Assembly (NCBI GenBank): GCA_036346355.1 | Contig: CM070570.1 | Coordinates: forward strand, 7,076,649-7,140,648 | DNA: 64,000 nucleotides | From: Rhipidocladum racemiflorum | Taxonomy: Eukaryota > Streptophyta > Magnoliopsida > Poales > Poaceae | Reading direction: 5' to 3' | Shown here: positions 1-12,099 of the stretch, in pieces | Layout of the letters: each line of letters begins with the position of its first letter | Position numbering within the stretch: the stretch's first letter is position 1 | Made by a program: the position numbers and the translations under genes | Notes under the pieces: generated by a model | Told to the model about the DNA's origin: nothing | Databases searched by the model: none | What the model saw: the letters and a program-made list of their open reading frames with translations, nothing else

Positions 1-221
1 AAAATATACTTATTCCTCGGATTGTTCTGTTTTCAGGCTCTCAGGTTCCCTGCAGAAGGGCCATCTGCGTAGATATTGTCCTGAGTCCTGATAATACCAT
101 AACTGTCAATATATACAGATGGCGCAGTGTCCAGCATCCCATATACAGCCGCAGAACTGTTTTCTGCCTATGCGTACCGGCTCGTAAAACAAAGAGCTGC
201 GTATGGACTACTATAGGTCTG
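1..221. other. Left flank, unassigned
   Basis: No gene is recognised. A splice-acceptor-like TTTTCAG lies near position 35, followed by unique-looking sequence of moderate GC that runs to the MULE target duplication. The same unique sequence should resume at 4683 if the MULE were removed, so this could be the end of a host transcript interrupted by the element. That is inference; no protein match was recognised. Confidence 0.3.
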
Positions 222-230
222 ATTCAAACG

Positions 231-785
231 GGAAAAAATCGTATTCAATACAACTGTGTGCTCGTATTTACGAAACGATACAACATTTTCGCGAAATTAC
301 AAAAAACCCACCCTTGACCGGTTCCTGGGGAACCATTGATGCATGGCCGGTTCCCCAGGAACCATACAAGCGCATGACCGGTTCCTGGGGAACCATACAT
401 GCCTTGGCCGGTTCCCCAGGAACCATTCAAGCCATCTACGGTTCCTGGGGAACCGGCCAAGCCATGTACGGTTCCCCAGAAACCGGCAAGGCATTTTTTT
501 TTCTTTTTTCTAAATTTTGGGAAATTTTCGTATTTAGCACATGTTTCAACTCGTTGTTAAACGTAAGAAATAATTAATGTGCTATACCCTGATTATTTAA
601 CCATTAAAAATTATGAAGTCACTTTTGTTATTATCAGTAGGAAGTAAATAACATGTATTCGTAAAAAAACTTAGGGTGTACCAATTAGCTTTTGTTCGGT
701 AGGTCATATCGGGAGCCATGGCTGATTAAAGTATACCGTAATGCCGTAATATCTTTGCCATAATACCCCTAAGTTTTATTGTCGC
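231..785 (+). repeat. Left terminal inverted repeat of MULE 1
   Basis: This arm pairs with 4140-4673 on the opposite strand. The outer 100 bp include a GCTCGTATT motif and an AAAACCCACC motif. Positions 318-490 hold about six alternating copies of a 15-bp near-palindrome (GGTTCCTGGGGAACC or its complement) spaced roughly 27 bp apart, and 500-785 is AT-rich. Confidence 0.85.
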
Positions 786-1365
786 GTTAACTTTTAAGCC
801 TTTTCGGCCAGTAAAATATCACGTTTAAATGTAATTTTTGGCACGAATCTGCCGGATGTGCTCTTCGATATATGGAGTACCATATTCGGCAAAATATTTT
901 ATTTACACCTTGCTTTGCTACAAAAATATGCTGCATTAATACACCTAAGTTTTATTGTCAACGTTAACTTTTAAGTCTTTCGGCAATACGTAAAATATCA
1001 CGTTTAAATGTAATTTGGCACGAATCTCAGATTTGCTCTTCGATATATGGAGTACCATAATTACGGCAAAATATTTTATTTACACCTTGCTTTGCTACAA
1101 AAATATCGCCATAATACCCTAAGTTTTATTGTCAGCGTTAACTTTTAAGCCTTTTAGGCCAGTAAAATATCACGTTTAAATGTAATTTTTGGCACGAATC
1201 TGCAGATGTGCTCTTCGATATATGGAGTACCATATTGCAGGAAAATATTTTATTTACACCTTGCTTTGCTACAAAAATATCTTGCGCAATACCCTAAGTT
1301 TTATTGTCGACGTTAACTTTTAAGCCTTTTAGACCCGTAAAATATCACGTTTAAATGTAATTTTA
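785..1365 (-). repeat. Satellite array, 3 units in inverted orientation
   Basis: Three copies of the satellite unit appear in the orientation opposite to the main array. The marker CTCTTCGATATATGG recurs near 861, 1036 and 1211, a spacing of about 175 bp. The array meets the opposite orientation at a sharp inversion point near 1365, where the same 20-odd bases are read outward on both strands. Confidence 0.85.
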
Positions 1366-4140
1366 ATTCGTGCCAAAAATTACATTTAAACGTGATATTT
1401 TACTGGTCACTAAAAGGCTTAAAAGTTAACGTTGACAATTAAACTTAGGGTATTGGCAAAGATATTTTTGTAGCAAAGCAAGGTGTAAATAAAATATTTT
1501 CCTGCATATGGTACTCCATATATCGAAGAGCAAATCTACAGATTCGTGCCAAAAATTACATTTAAACGTGATATTTTACGTATTGCTTAAAAGGCTTAAA
1601 AGTTAACGTTGACAATAAAACTTAGGGGTATTGCAAAGATATTTTTGTAGCAAAGCAAGGTGTAAATAAAATATTTTCCCAGAATATGGTACTCCATATA
1701 TCGAAGAGCAAATCTGCAGATTCGTGCAAAAATTACATTTAAACGTGATATTTTACGTATTGCGAAAAGGTTTAAAAGTTAACGTTGACAATAAAACTTA
1801 GGGGTATTATGGCGGCATATTTTGTAGCAAACCAAGGTGTAAATAAAATATTTTGCCAGAATATGGTACTCCATATATCGAAGAGCAAATCTGCAGATTC
1901 GTGCCAAAAATTACATTTAAACGTGATATTTTACGTATTGCGAAAAGGCTTAAAAGTTAACGTTGACAATAAAACTTAGGGGTATTGCGGCAAAGATATT
2001 TTTGTAGCAAAGCAAGGTGTAAATAAAATATTTTGCCAGAATATGGTACTCCATATATCGAAGAGCAAATCTGCAGATTCGTGCCAAAAATTACATTTAA
2101 ACGTGATATTTTACGTATTGCGAAAAGGCTTAAAAGTTAACGTTGACAATAAAACTTAGGGTATTGCGGCAAAGATATTTTTGTAGCAAAGCAAGGTGTA
2201 AATAAAATATTTTCCCAGAATATGGTACTCCATATATCGAAGAGCAAATCTGCAGGATTCGTGCCAAAAATTACATTTAAACGTGATATTTTACGTATTG
2301 CTTAAAGACTTAAAAGTTAACGTTGACAATAAAACCTAGGTGTATTGCGGCAGCATATTTTTGTAGCAAAGCAAGGTGTAAATAAAATATTTTGCCAGAA
2401 TATGGTACTCCATATATCGAAGAGCACATCTGCAGGATTCGTGCCAAAAATTACATTTAAACGTGATATTTTACGGGCTGCCGAAAAGGCTTAAAAGTTA
2501 ACGTCGACAATTAAACTTAGGGGTATTGCGGCAGCATATTTTTGTAGCAAAGAAAGGTGTAAATAAAATATTTTGCCAGAATATGGTACTCCATATATCG
2601 AAGAGCAAATCTGCAGGATTCGTGCCAAAAATTACATTTAAACGTGATATTTGACGTATTGCCGAAAAGGCTTAAAAGTTAACGTTGACAATAAAACTTA
2701 GGGGTATTGCGGCAGCATATTTTTTTAGCAAAGCAAGGTGTAAATAAAATATTTTGCCAGAATATGGTACTCCATATATCGAAGAGCAAATCTGCAGTAT
2801 TCGTGCAAAAAATTACATTTAAACGTGATATTTTACGTATTGCCGAAAAGGCTTAAAAGTTAACGTTGACAATAAAACTTAGGGGTATTGCGGCAGCATA
2901 TTTTTGTAGCAAAGCAAGGTGTAAATAAAATATTTTGCCAGAATATGGTACTCCATATATCGAAGAGCAAATCTGCAGTATTCGTGCCAAAAATTACATT
3001 TAAACGTGATATTTTACGTATTGCCGAAAAGGCTTAAAAGTTAACGTTGACAATAAAACTTAGGGGTATTGCGGCAGCATATTTTTGTAGCAAAGCAAGG
3101 TGTAAATAAAATATTTTCCCAGAATATGGTACTCCATATATCGAAGAGCAAATCTGCAGATTCGTGCCAAAAATTACATTTAAACGTGATATTTTACGTA
3201 TTGCGGAAAGACTTAAAAGTTAACGTTGACAATAAAACTTAGGTGTATTGCGGCAGCATATTTTTGTAGCAAAGCAAGGTGTAAATAAAATATTTTGCCA
3301 GAATATGGTACTCCATATATCGAAGAGCACATCTGCGAGATTCGTGCCAAAAATTACATTTAAACGTGATATTTTACGTATTGCGAAAAGGCTTAAAAGT
3401 TAACGTTGACAATAAAACTTAGGGGTATTGCGGCAGCATATTTTTGTAGCAAAGAAAGGTGTAAATAAAATATTTTGCCAGAATATGGTACTCCATATAT
3501 CGAAGAGCACATCTGCAGGATTCGTGCCAAAAATTACATTTAAACGTGATATTTTACGGGCTGCCGAAAAGGCTTAAAAGTTAACGTCGACAATTAAACT
3601 TAGGGGTATTGCGGCAGCATATTTTTGTAGCAAAGCAAGGTGTAAATAAAATATTTTGCCAGAATATGGTACTCCATATATCGAAGAGCAAATCTGCAGG
3701 ATTCGTGCCAAAAATTACATTTAAACGTGATATTTTACGTATTGCCGAAAAGGCTTAAAAGTTAACGTTGACAATAAAACTTAGGGGTATTGCGGCAAAG
3801 ATATTTTTGTAGCAAAGCAAGGTGTAAATAAAATATTTTGCGAATATGGTACTCCATATATCGAAGAGCAAATCTGGCAGATTCGTGCCAAAAATTACAT
3901 TTAAACGTGATATTTTACGTATTTTAAAGACTTAAAAGTTAACGTTGACAATAAAACTTAGGTGTATTGCGGCAGCATATTTTTGTAGCAAAGCAAGGTG
4001 TAAATAAAATATTTTGCCGTAATATGGTACTCCATATATCGAAGAGCACATCTGCAGATTCGTGCCAAAAATTACATTTAAACGTGATATTTTACGAATT
4101 TGCCGAAAAGGCTTAAAAGTTAACGTTGACAATAAAACTT
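1366..4140 (+). repeat. Satellite array, 15 units of about 180 bp
   Basis: The marker CGAAGAGCA recurs near 1524, 1702, 1879, 2059, 2238, 2418, 2599, 2780, 2961, 3142, 3321, 3501, 3682, 3862 and 4040, giving a period of 177-181 bp. Units differ by point changes and 1-2 bp indels. Shared rare variants show block amplification: the GACTTAAAAG/TAGGTGTATTG pair recurs near 2305, 3210 and 3925, and ACGGGCTGCCGAAAAGG recurs near 2475 and 3556, six units apart. The array is not coding; short ORFs in it follow the repeat. Confidence 0.9.
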
Positions 4141-4673
4141 AGGGTATTATTGGCAAGATATTACGGCATTACGGTATACTTTAACTGCGTCATGGCTCCC
4201 GATATGACCTACCGAACAAAAGCTAATTGGTACACCCTAAGTTTTTTTACGAATACATGTTATTTACTTCCTACTGATAATAACAAAAGTGGCTTCATAA
4301 TTTTTAATGGTTAAATAATCGGTATAGCACATTAATTATTTCTTACGTTTAACAACGAGTTGAAACATGTGCTAAATACGAAAATTTCCCAAAATTTAGA
4401 AAAAGAAAAAAATGCCTTGGCGGTTTCTGGGAACCAGACATATGGCTTGGCCGTTCTCAGAACCGGAGATGGCTTGAATGGGTCCTGGGGAACCGGCCCA
4501 GGCATGTATGGTTCCCCAGGAACCGGTCATGCGCTTGTATGGTTCCTGGGGAACCGGCCATGCATCAATGGTTCCCCAGGAACCGGTCAAGGGTGGGTTT
4601 TTTGTAATTTCGCGAAAATGTTGTTTCGTTTCGTAAATACGAGCACACAGTTGTATTGAATACGATTTTTTCC
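4140..4673 (-). repeat. Right terminal inverted repeat of MULE 1
   Basis: This is the inverted counterpart of 231-785, including the AT-rich segment (4150-4370), alternating short palindromes (4470-4590) and the outer 90 bp ending CGATTTTTTCC at 4673. Confidence 0.85.
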
Positions 4674-4682
4674 ATTCAAACG

Positions 4683-6757
4683 TGTAACTGGAGTGTATAT
4701 ACCGTTAACCTCTTCTAGCTTCAATCGATAAAAAGAAAACTCCTCGTGCGGGCAAGCATGGTAAATTGGTAATACGAGTTCTGCTGGGATTGTTTTTCGT
4801 GTTGGAGCTGCGTCCAACACTGCCTGTGTTGCAGCGGGCTCTGCAGCCTATGCTAGCTGGGTTGGGACTTGGGAGTGCTCGTAATTACTGAGCTTGACAG
4901 ATACCTACTTTGATACCCGAGCTCAGTAGAAGAGGTACCGCTAAGCACGGATAGTGTGATAGGTCTTGCCGAGTTTAGCATGCTCGGTGGGCCGGCTACC
5001 GTGGTTGTAACTATCTCTATTTTTGCAATTTTGGTGGTGCAGGCATTTTTTTTTTTTTAAAAAAAAAAGGTGCCATAGGCTAAGCAAGCCAAAGCTTCCT
5101 GCAATGCTACTGGCACTCTGGCAGTACTTAGCTATAGGTTGTAGGCACTGCACTAACAGTATGGTGGTTTCTTTTGGGTGTTGCTGCATCTGTACAGCGA
5201 AAGGCCTGTCTGGCTTGGCTGGGTTCGCACGGCAAGGTGAAATTCTGGAAATTATTCGTTCAAATTTTTGGTGTTTGTCTTCGAAACACCCCCGAATCCA
5301 GGTTAAGGCTGCTTGGTCCGTATGTTAGGATCATGTGTACGTATTTCACTCACCAAATTGAAAGGCTGCGCAAGGATTATGTGAATCTGCAGCTCTGCGC
5401 GCTCTGCCCATTCTGCCCCATGCATGCACGTATGTAACCGTACGATGCAGCAACAGCAGCGGCGCCAAGTAAGGTTTGTGCTCTTGTGCGTGTCTGTTAC
5501 GGACGCCGTACGCTAGTACGTCACATGATCATCCAGTATCCACGAGTTGTACGAGTACTCCTCCTCCTCGTATATATCGCCATGCTTGCCCGACCTTATC
5601 CACAAGAGACTGGAGATATCCAATCTGCGCCGGTAGTGTCCGCGCATTACGTCTACGCAAGGCGACGAGGCGCCGTAGATGCTGCTACTCCTGGTATGGT
5701 AATGGCACTAATCCTCAGGGTGGAGCTAGTCCAGACCTAAGCCCCAGACTGGGCAGCTGATTTTAGATTAAATATATATTTTTAATGATTTTTTTTAATA
5801 ATTTTTCGTAGAATTTTAGTGGGCTTTCGGTACAAGGCCCCGGGCTACAGCTTACTCTGCCCGGGGCCCGGATCCGCCCCTGCTAATCCTCATAGGGAGT
5901 GTATAGCATCTCACGAATGTTTTTGTCTTAAATAACGTCTAGATTTTGGAACGTATGATTAAAAATTCAACCGTTAGATCAAATCATAGGATCGGGTGTA
6001 ATTGATAATCCCGAATCTCAACAATGATCAATGCTCTTAGATTTGGGTAATTTCAGCAAACAAAAATATCCGGATGATGTTTATCAAATCCCGAGGACAG
6101 TACTAGCAGTAACTGCTCTGATGAAGTAGTATCAGGAGATATTTTGGGCACGATTTGATAAAGTAAGTTTCGGTTTAACCGACCCTCGTATCGTAGGTAA
6201 TTTTTTTAATAAGTCTAATACTTATATGGGTAAAATTGTAAAAATAATTCTTTGTTTGACCGCGAAAATATCATCGTGTCCGTGTACGTAGCAGGCAGCC
6301 GGTGTGGTAGCACTCATCACGACAGGACCCACCGCGACGATAAAGGCAATATAAAGGGTGGAAAAAAGAGGCTAATGCTTATCGATAGAGAGTAGGACGA
6401 CCCTACTACGGTACTACCGCCTGCCGATCGTTCTGCAGCGTGAGCTGAACTTTGCAAAGCGACAAGAGTTGCAAGTTGATCCAATTGTGGTTTGTCGATT
6501 AGCCAAAACCGGCCGGGTGCGTGTTTGACAAGGGAAATAAGCTGCCTTTCCTGCTCATACGACATGCAGCTGCGTCGATTCGTTGAACAGTGGCGAGTGC
6601 CGCCGTCGAGTTTGCTTCCAGCTGGTTACGACTTGCAGCTGAATTCACGTACGCAGCACGGTCCATTGAACCTTAAGAAAGCAAGACACCTGAACAAGAT
6701 ACAGGCCTCCAGATCGAGAGAATGGTTCGTTCAAAAAAAAATTATTTGACAGATCGA
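4683..6757. other. Intergenic DNA, unassigned
   Basis: About 2 kb with no recognised gene. It contains a T12A11-type homopolymer palindrome near 5048-5070, a GC-rich stretch at 5840-5885 (GGCCCCGGGCTACAGC and its near reverse) that looks like a repeat end, and AT-rich DNA after 5890. Several ORFs of 80-100 codons exist but none has recognisable motifs or matches a known family. Confidence 0.4.
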
Positions 6758-6998
6758 TTTAGGGTTTGTTTGGTTCATAGGATGAGATTAAATAGATTGG
6801 GATGGTCCTGTACTATTTGGTTCCATTATTTTGGGTGAATGAGATGGTTCAGCATCTAGAGGAAATATTATTTAAATTTGTATCACTTTATCCAGAATGG
6901 GATGGTTCCATTCAAGCAACCAATCGCATGAATAACTTTTTTATTGAATCATCTCAAACATGTACCATTTGGTACAGACAACCAAACACATTAAAGTC
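6758..6998. mobile_element. Possible MITE
   Basis: About 240 bp with weak terminal inverted repeats: TTTAGGGTTTGTTTGGTTC at the left and GACAACCAAACACATTAAA at the right. Grass MITEs with GTTTGGTT ends are common, but the target duplication is not clear and the family is uncertain. Confidence 0.35.
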
Positions 6999-7130
6999 TA
7001 CAACGAACTATACTCTGACGTAAAGATTTCACGGTTCCATTCAATTGTTATCGCATTACTATCAGGACTAGGAAAAAACCTACAAATTGGAAGGGTACGT
7101 ACAGTATTCCATATCAGTTTGCAAAATCAC

Positions 7131-7155
7131 CTCTCTCTCTCTCTCTCTCTCTCTC
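7131..7155. repeat. (CT)n microsatellite
   Basis: Uninterrupted CT dinucleotide run of about 12 repeats ending in CCCC. Confidence 0.9.
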
Positions 7156-7845
7156 CCCGAAAGCTTTCTTTCTTGCTCGGTAGTGTCCGTATAGGCTGTC
7201 GGATATCAAGCGGCAAACCATGGATGGCCACAACATGTCAATTGGGAGCTGTACTGTACAGCTGTACGGTATCATCTTCAATCAAGCGTTTTTTTTCCAT
7301 CTATAATGTAAGGTGACTAGTTTTTTTTTTAACGTGAAGTCGTACTTTTTGAATCAATAGATCCACGCGAAAATCAGACGAATATACGTCTCAAAGCATA
7401 ACATTTTTTTTCCTTGGAACTTTATCTGACTTATTAGAACCACCCTAACCTACACCCAAAAGTCAGCTACATTGAAGACTTGTAGCCTGATGTTTGGAAC
7501 AACATAGACAAATGTTGGCAAGAAAATGAGTCCACTGCAACATAGGCAGCGAGTAGAATCAGCTCGCGCGTGATTGCGCAAGATATAACAAACACGAGCC
7601 TGCCAAAACTTGATCCATGTATGTCGAGAAGGTAGCTACTCCCTCGAGTAACTCACTCCCTGAGGAGCAAGAGCAAGTACAACAAATAATCTCACTATTT
7701 ACTGTATTTTTCATTCACATCATTTAGAGTAAACAATAAAACTAATTTGTACAATAACAATATCTAAATGTTATCTCTAGATGTTATACAATAACTATCT
7801 TTTATCCTCCTCATCATGAATATATGGAAATAAGAGAATTCTTAT
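7156..7845. other. Intergenic DNA, unassigned
   Basis: AT-rich DNA without a recognisable gene. 7690-7800 contains short inverted AT-rich words that could be MITE remains; no ends or target duplication were found. Confidence 0.35.
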
Positions 7846-8650
7846 ATGAAATATCACATGCACCATATCTTCTTTTGTTACGTACCTGTAAAGAGGTCCT
7901 TCTCTGCGTCCCGGCAGAAGCTTCAACCCCTGCTTTCTGGGCTTGAGGTGGGTCCTGGGTCCTGCACATGCTTAGAGCGTGTACCTTGGACCGGACTAGT
8001 GCTGGCCGGTTCAGCATTACCAACTGCGGTGAAAGTCGAACCCACCACCTTCGAGGTATCTCTACTTGCAATCCTCTTCTTTTTCATCGGAGAAGCTAGG
8101 GCCAAGACCTCAAACTGGTTGGCAGCACAATAAACAAATGAGTTACTTTGTACTTACCTTGATGCGTTCATTAATAAACTCATCACTTTGTCCGATCGGG
8201 CTAGCTGGTTGCTTGTCCAAAGCAGCATGATCGAATCCATCCGAAGGAACACCCAAAATAACTGCGACCTTCGAACGAGTTTCCCTGGCAGTACAACTGA
8301 ACACATAAACATATTTATATGTTAGCAAGTTCTAAAAAAAATAAAAGGGGACAAGTCGGGAACTCAGAATCCCTTACCTCCAGGTTCATCCTTGGTAGGA
8401 TCTTGATCACCCTCGATCCTCCAAGCGTATCTAAACCGCCTCTACAAGGGACACAGTTTGTGGTACCAACTTGGAGATGACCTTCACTATCTCCTCCTCC
8501 TCACTAGTCAACTCCAGTGAGTCCTTCTCATTCTTCGCCTCCAACCTCGTCCAGGTCGGGGCGACCTTCCCAGTGAATTGGAGGCGACTACCCCCTGGAA
8601 TCTCCTAGAAAAACCATTCCCGCCGATAATCCTTCGATGTATCATTGGTC
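7846..8650 (-). pseudogene. Decayed TE-derived ORF (retroelement accessory or gag-like)
   Basis: The minus strand has patches of coding character in shifting frames. About 8640-8440 reads as a charged segment with a WFF motif and a run LELTSEEEEIVKVIS, interrupted by stops. About 8320-8158 reads SKVAVILGVPSDGFDH, followed by a GTAAGT-like donor and a CAG acceptor only 43 bp apart. About 8114-7890 reads a lysine-rich, serine/proline-rich tail. The pattern is like the unclassified gag-like or plant-mobile-domain-like ORFs of grass Tat-type retroelements, which lie antisense next to a 3' LTR; LTR-like sequence does follow at 9200-9790. Family assignment is inference from weak resemblance, and it is certainly not intact. 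Confidence 0.35.
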
Positions 8651-9199
8651 AGGAGGAGAGGGTATTGAACTCCGACCTAGAGTTTAAAATAAACACTCCT
8701 AGAAACATCTTGGGTTTTATTATTTTTGGTGTACTGATAGAAGAGCGAAAAGGAGGAACAAAGGAGGAATACCAAGAAATAAGTGTGAGAAAACACTCAA
8801 AATCAAAATAGAATTTAGGGTAAAATAATGAAGCTCGATCTCATAATGATCGAGCACCGATGAATTCGCTCTTAGGGAGCCGAATACCTAACCTAGGGAA
8901 AGAAGAGAAGAGCACGATGCGTCCTTTCTACGGGACAGCTTTCGCATCTTCTCCGCTAGGATCGCGGCGCACCATCTCACGCGATGGAATCAAGCCTTGA
9001 TCCTCAAGTTCTTAGATCTTACTCTCAGTGAAAAAAAATTCTCCATTGAGAATGAAAAAAGAACACGAAAAGTGAAAAGCTTCGAACTTTCTACTAGTTC
9101 TTGAGACTTTTTACCTCTGTTTTTTAGTAAACTTCTTAAATGCGGAAAGAAAAGGAACGGAAGATGAAAAGCCTCAAGGGCCAAGAAGAAAGAAAGCAG
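8651..9199. other. Intergenic or retroelement leader, unassigned
   Basis: AT-rich DNA between the decayed minus-strand ORF and the LTR-like stretch. It may be the 5' leader and promoter of that ORF. Nothing else was recognised. Confidence 0.3.
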
Positions 9200-9790
9200 A
9201 AGAACTCGAAAGAAATTTTTTTGCTTGAGAGTTTGAAGGCGTGAAGCATTCGAGGGAAGCCTTACCCCCTTACTCGTACTGTTATTTAGGACAGTTATCC
9301 CGCCGGTTCAGTTACCAAGGAAATTGCAAAAGATTTCCCAATAATGTCTTGAGAGTTGAAAATTCTCAAGTAAATACATGTATTTCTTTGATACTTGGGA
9401 GCTAGCTAATGACGATTAATATATTCTTAAATAATTTCTGGGCCTAGGCTCTTATAAATTAAAAAGGCCAATAAGAAAAAATAAGGTGCAAAGGCCATTA
9501 CTTGGTTACGACTTCAACTAGAGTCAAAATTAGGTCGCATACCATCTTATTAGACACTGGTTAGAGATAAAGTATACCCTATTTTATCCTGACCTGTGAC
9601 GTATGTGCTAGTCGGGGATAGTTTATCCAGTAATCCCAACCAGCTACACATACGCTGGTTGGGAATGATATATCTAGCTATCTCGACCAACATATAGGTC
9701 AGGTATTGAATAACCTTCGCCTCTTAAAATGAGACAACTGCCATTCCTTCATCCGGTATAAATAGGAAACTTGCCAGGGATTACGAAATC
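9200..9790 (+). other. LTR-like stretch
   Basis: Contains a TATA-like GGTATAAATAGG near 9757 preceded by about 200 bp of direct and inverted short words such as ACCAGC/GCTGGTTGGGA, reminiscent of a plant LTR promoter. No matching second LTR, primer site or target duplication was found. Confidence 0.25.
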
Positions 9791-11076
9791 GATTTTCAAC
9801 CGTAAAATCGCTACTAGCTCGACACCGAAAATTGTCGAAAATAGCTAGAAATCGCATGAGTACCGAAGCCAAAAACATTGAACTCGGTGATGAAATATTT
9901 TGAAAAAAAAAAGAAAGAAAAATCGAGCGATTTCGTCGATAATCGAGTGAGTATTTGAAATTTTAGTGTTGTCAATTTTCGAGCGATTTTCCACCGGTTA
10001 ACGTCGCATAAATTTTTTTTGATTTTCCACCGGTTAACGTTGCCAATTATATTCGTAAGCTTGATATAGAGACCCCAAGTTTTGAACATCGACACTATTG
10101 CTTTGCCGTTGCTTTTGGTCGCAAGTAATTAGCAGAGTTTTTGCCTTTTTTTTTGTCCTTTGTGTATTCTTTTTGCAACTTTAGCATTCGTATGAATGGA
10201 ATCATAAAGGTAACCCCATTCTCGTCCGAAGAAGGATCAGGAGAGGACACATGTCAATTTTCGTGTTATGGGACCATAGTAGGTTTACATGCCGTTCAAA
10301 TGGGGATAAGAGACCAGATTACAATTTCGTTCTCATATATTTTAAATTTATAGAAAAAATTGACCATGGGGCCAGAAAAAAATTTCATTAGCAGAGGCGA
10401 TAGGCCCCTTGCAAATCTGGCCTCTGCATCTCGTCACAAAAGAATGAAGATCTTGTGGCCGTGTCACTGTTTCACTTATCGTTTTCTTGAAAATTGCGCA
10501 AAAATCAATATTCAAAAATCAAAAAAATCAAGCCAAAAAATCGTATAGTTTAAAAAACAAATTTTGAAAAAACAAAAAATATCGACAGATTTTTATGAAA
10601 AATCGCAAGGCTAGTTGAATTTTTTTGGCAAACGATTTTTTAGCAATTAGCGTCGTTTTTTCACCCACTTTCGACCGGTTTACATCTCAAAAATTATTTC
10701 AAAATTTTGAATTTATGGTTTTAGAAGGCAGATCTCAATATGAATAAAAATCGTGATAATTATATTATTTTTGATCGATTTTTTGAACCTGCACAGTGCT
10801 CGCTCCTATACTTCCTTCGCAACAACCCCAACGGCAACATTCAGGGATTAGATGAGAATAGCGTACGGTGACGTGACTCGTGAGTTAAAAGAGGAACCAC
10901 CAGAGCAGCTGAGAGATCGTTAATCGCTACCAAACAAATTTCGTCACGGTGATCGAAAGCTCTTAACATGAATTCCCAGGGAATTCTACGGTGTATGCAA
11001 CCTGAGTGCGAGGTGATTGATTGTTCATGACGTAAACAAGAAGGATCGAAAAGGACAGTTTTATATTAAAAAAAAG

Positions 11077-11079
<3 letters not shown>
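9791..11079. other. AT-rich repeat DNA
   Basis: Low-complexity, AT-rich sequence with recurring CGATTTT and GATTTTCCACCGGTTAACG words (about 9980 and 10022). A similar GACCGGTTTACA motif occurs near 10673. No gene was recognised. Confidence 0.4.

Positions 11080-11113
<34 letters not shown>
11080..11113. repeat. (GA)n microsatellite
   Basis: GA run of about 17 repeats. It makes the serine/leucine stretches seen in ORFs across it, which are artefacts. Confidence 0.95.
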
Positions 11114-11118
<5 letters not shown>

Positions 11119-12099
11119 GATACAAAGAAGAATGTAAAGAAAAGAATGTAAAGACGCCCCCTGTCTCGTAGAACCGGACAGGGCCTGATATTTCCTCCGC
11201 ACAAGGACACCGCATGACCGCACCACGCAGAATTGCAAGACCCACCAACCCAAAGTCCACACGCCGAGCCAAGCGAACCGATCCGCTCCGATCGAGTGCA
11301 GCGCAGTGAAACCAAGACGGGAGATGGTAATCGCCTAAAGATCACGACACAAACGGTAGATGCGAAGACTAGTCTACGCACAGGCAGAAAGCGAGCGAGA
11401 AGGATCGCCGTGACGGTGATCCAGCCATCGATCACATCAGCAGCGTCTCTCCTCCGACTCCCAACCCCACACCCCGGCGCGCTCCATTATTTCCTTTCCC
11501 TCGAGCGAGAGCCTAGCCACTCTCGTCGCCTCGTTAGATCTGCTGGGTGACACGACATCATCCCCGTCCCCACTCCACTCGATCTCCGTCGTCGTCTCCG
11601 TCGACGACTCGACTCGCCGAGTTCTCGTATGCATACCTCGGCCAGGCAGCGACAGCACAGGCTTCCAGCAAACATGTTAGCATCTGGACCGTTCCACGAT
11701 TGACAGGTGCATGTATGCATACCGATGCACAAGAGCACAAGACACAAGGAAGGAGCATGTGTACGGCAGCGGCACCGCGGCATGGCTCATGTGCAACGGC
11801 GGCAGGGACGATGCACCCGCGGCCGTGCCAATCTTCTCCCTCCACCAGAGAGGAAATCGACCGGCTGGCAACTCCGCTGCCGTCGCACTCGCCGGTCTCG
11901 CTCCTGGGGAGGTTCCACAGCCACATCGCCCGCTCCTGTCTCAAGTCCAGCCATCGACGCACCCCACACGCACGCATATCGATCGATCGATCGACCACCC
12001 CCACCGCACTGCAAACAATTTGGCTCTGACCTTCCAAGCAGAGCAGAGAGCAAGAGACATGAAACATTGAGAAGGAAAGCAAGATGAAGGGATGAGATA
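11114..12099. other. GC-rich intergenic DNA downstream of the zinc-finger gene
   Basis: Unique-looking, GC-rich sequence with many overlapping ORFs on both strands. None has a recognised motif, and composition explains them. A short CGATCGATCGATCGA run lies near 11980. Confidence 0.35.

Larger units (their letters stand above)
231..4673. mobile_element. Non-autonomous Mutator-like element (MULE), fold-back type
   Basis: The element is bounded by the perfect 9-bp direct repeat ATTCAAACG at 222-230 and 4674-4682, the length made by Mutator transposases. It starts GGAAAAAATCG and ends with the reverse complement CGATTTTTTCC. Long terminal inverted repeats run inward for about 550 bp each. They contain alternating copies of GGTTCCTGGGGAACC and its reverse complement, then an AT-rich segment, then a satellite array. 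The array changes orientation near 1365, so nearly the whole element can fold on itself. No transposase is present, so it would depend on an enzyme supplied elsewhere. The ORFs with repeated GSWGT residues in the arms are translations of the short palindromes and not genes. Total length is 4443 bp. Confidence 0.88.

Noticed and set aside
203..577. 124-codon ORF with repeated GSWGT/GSPGT peptides, and its partner at 4360-4659
   Set aside because: Both are translations of the short palindromes in the MULE inverted repeats, in opposite orientation, with no start context.
785..4140. Regularly spaced repeats that could suggest a CRISPR array
   Set aside because: Units are adjacent, about 180 bp, AT-rich and have no unique spacers. 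They are a satellite in a plant transposon.
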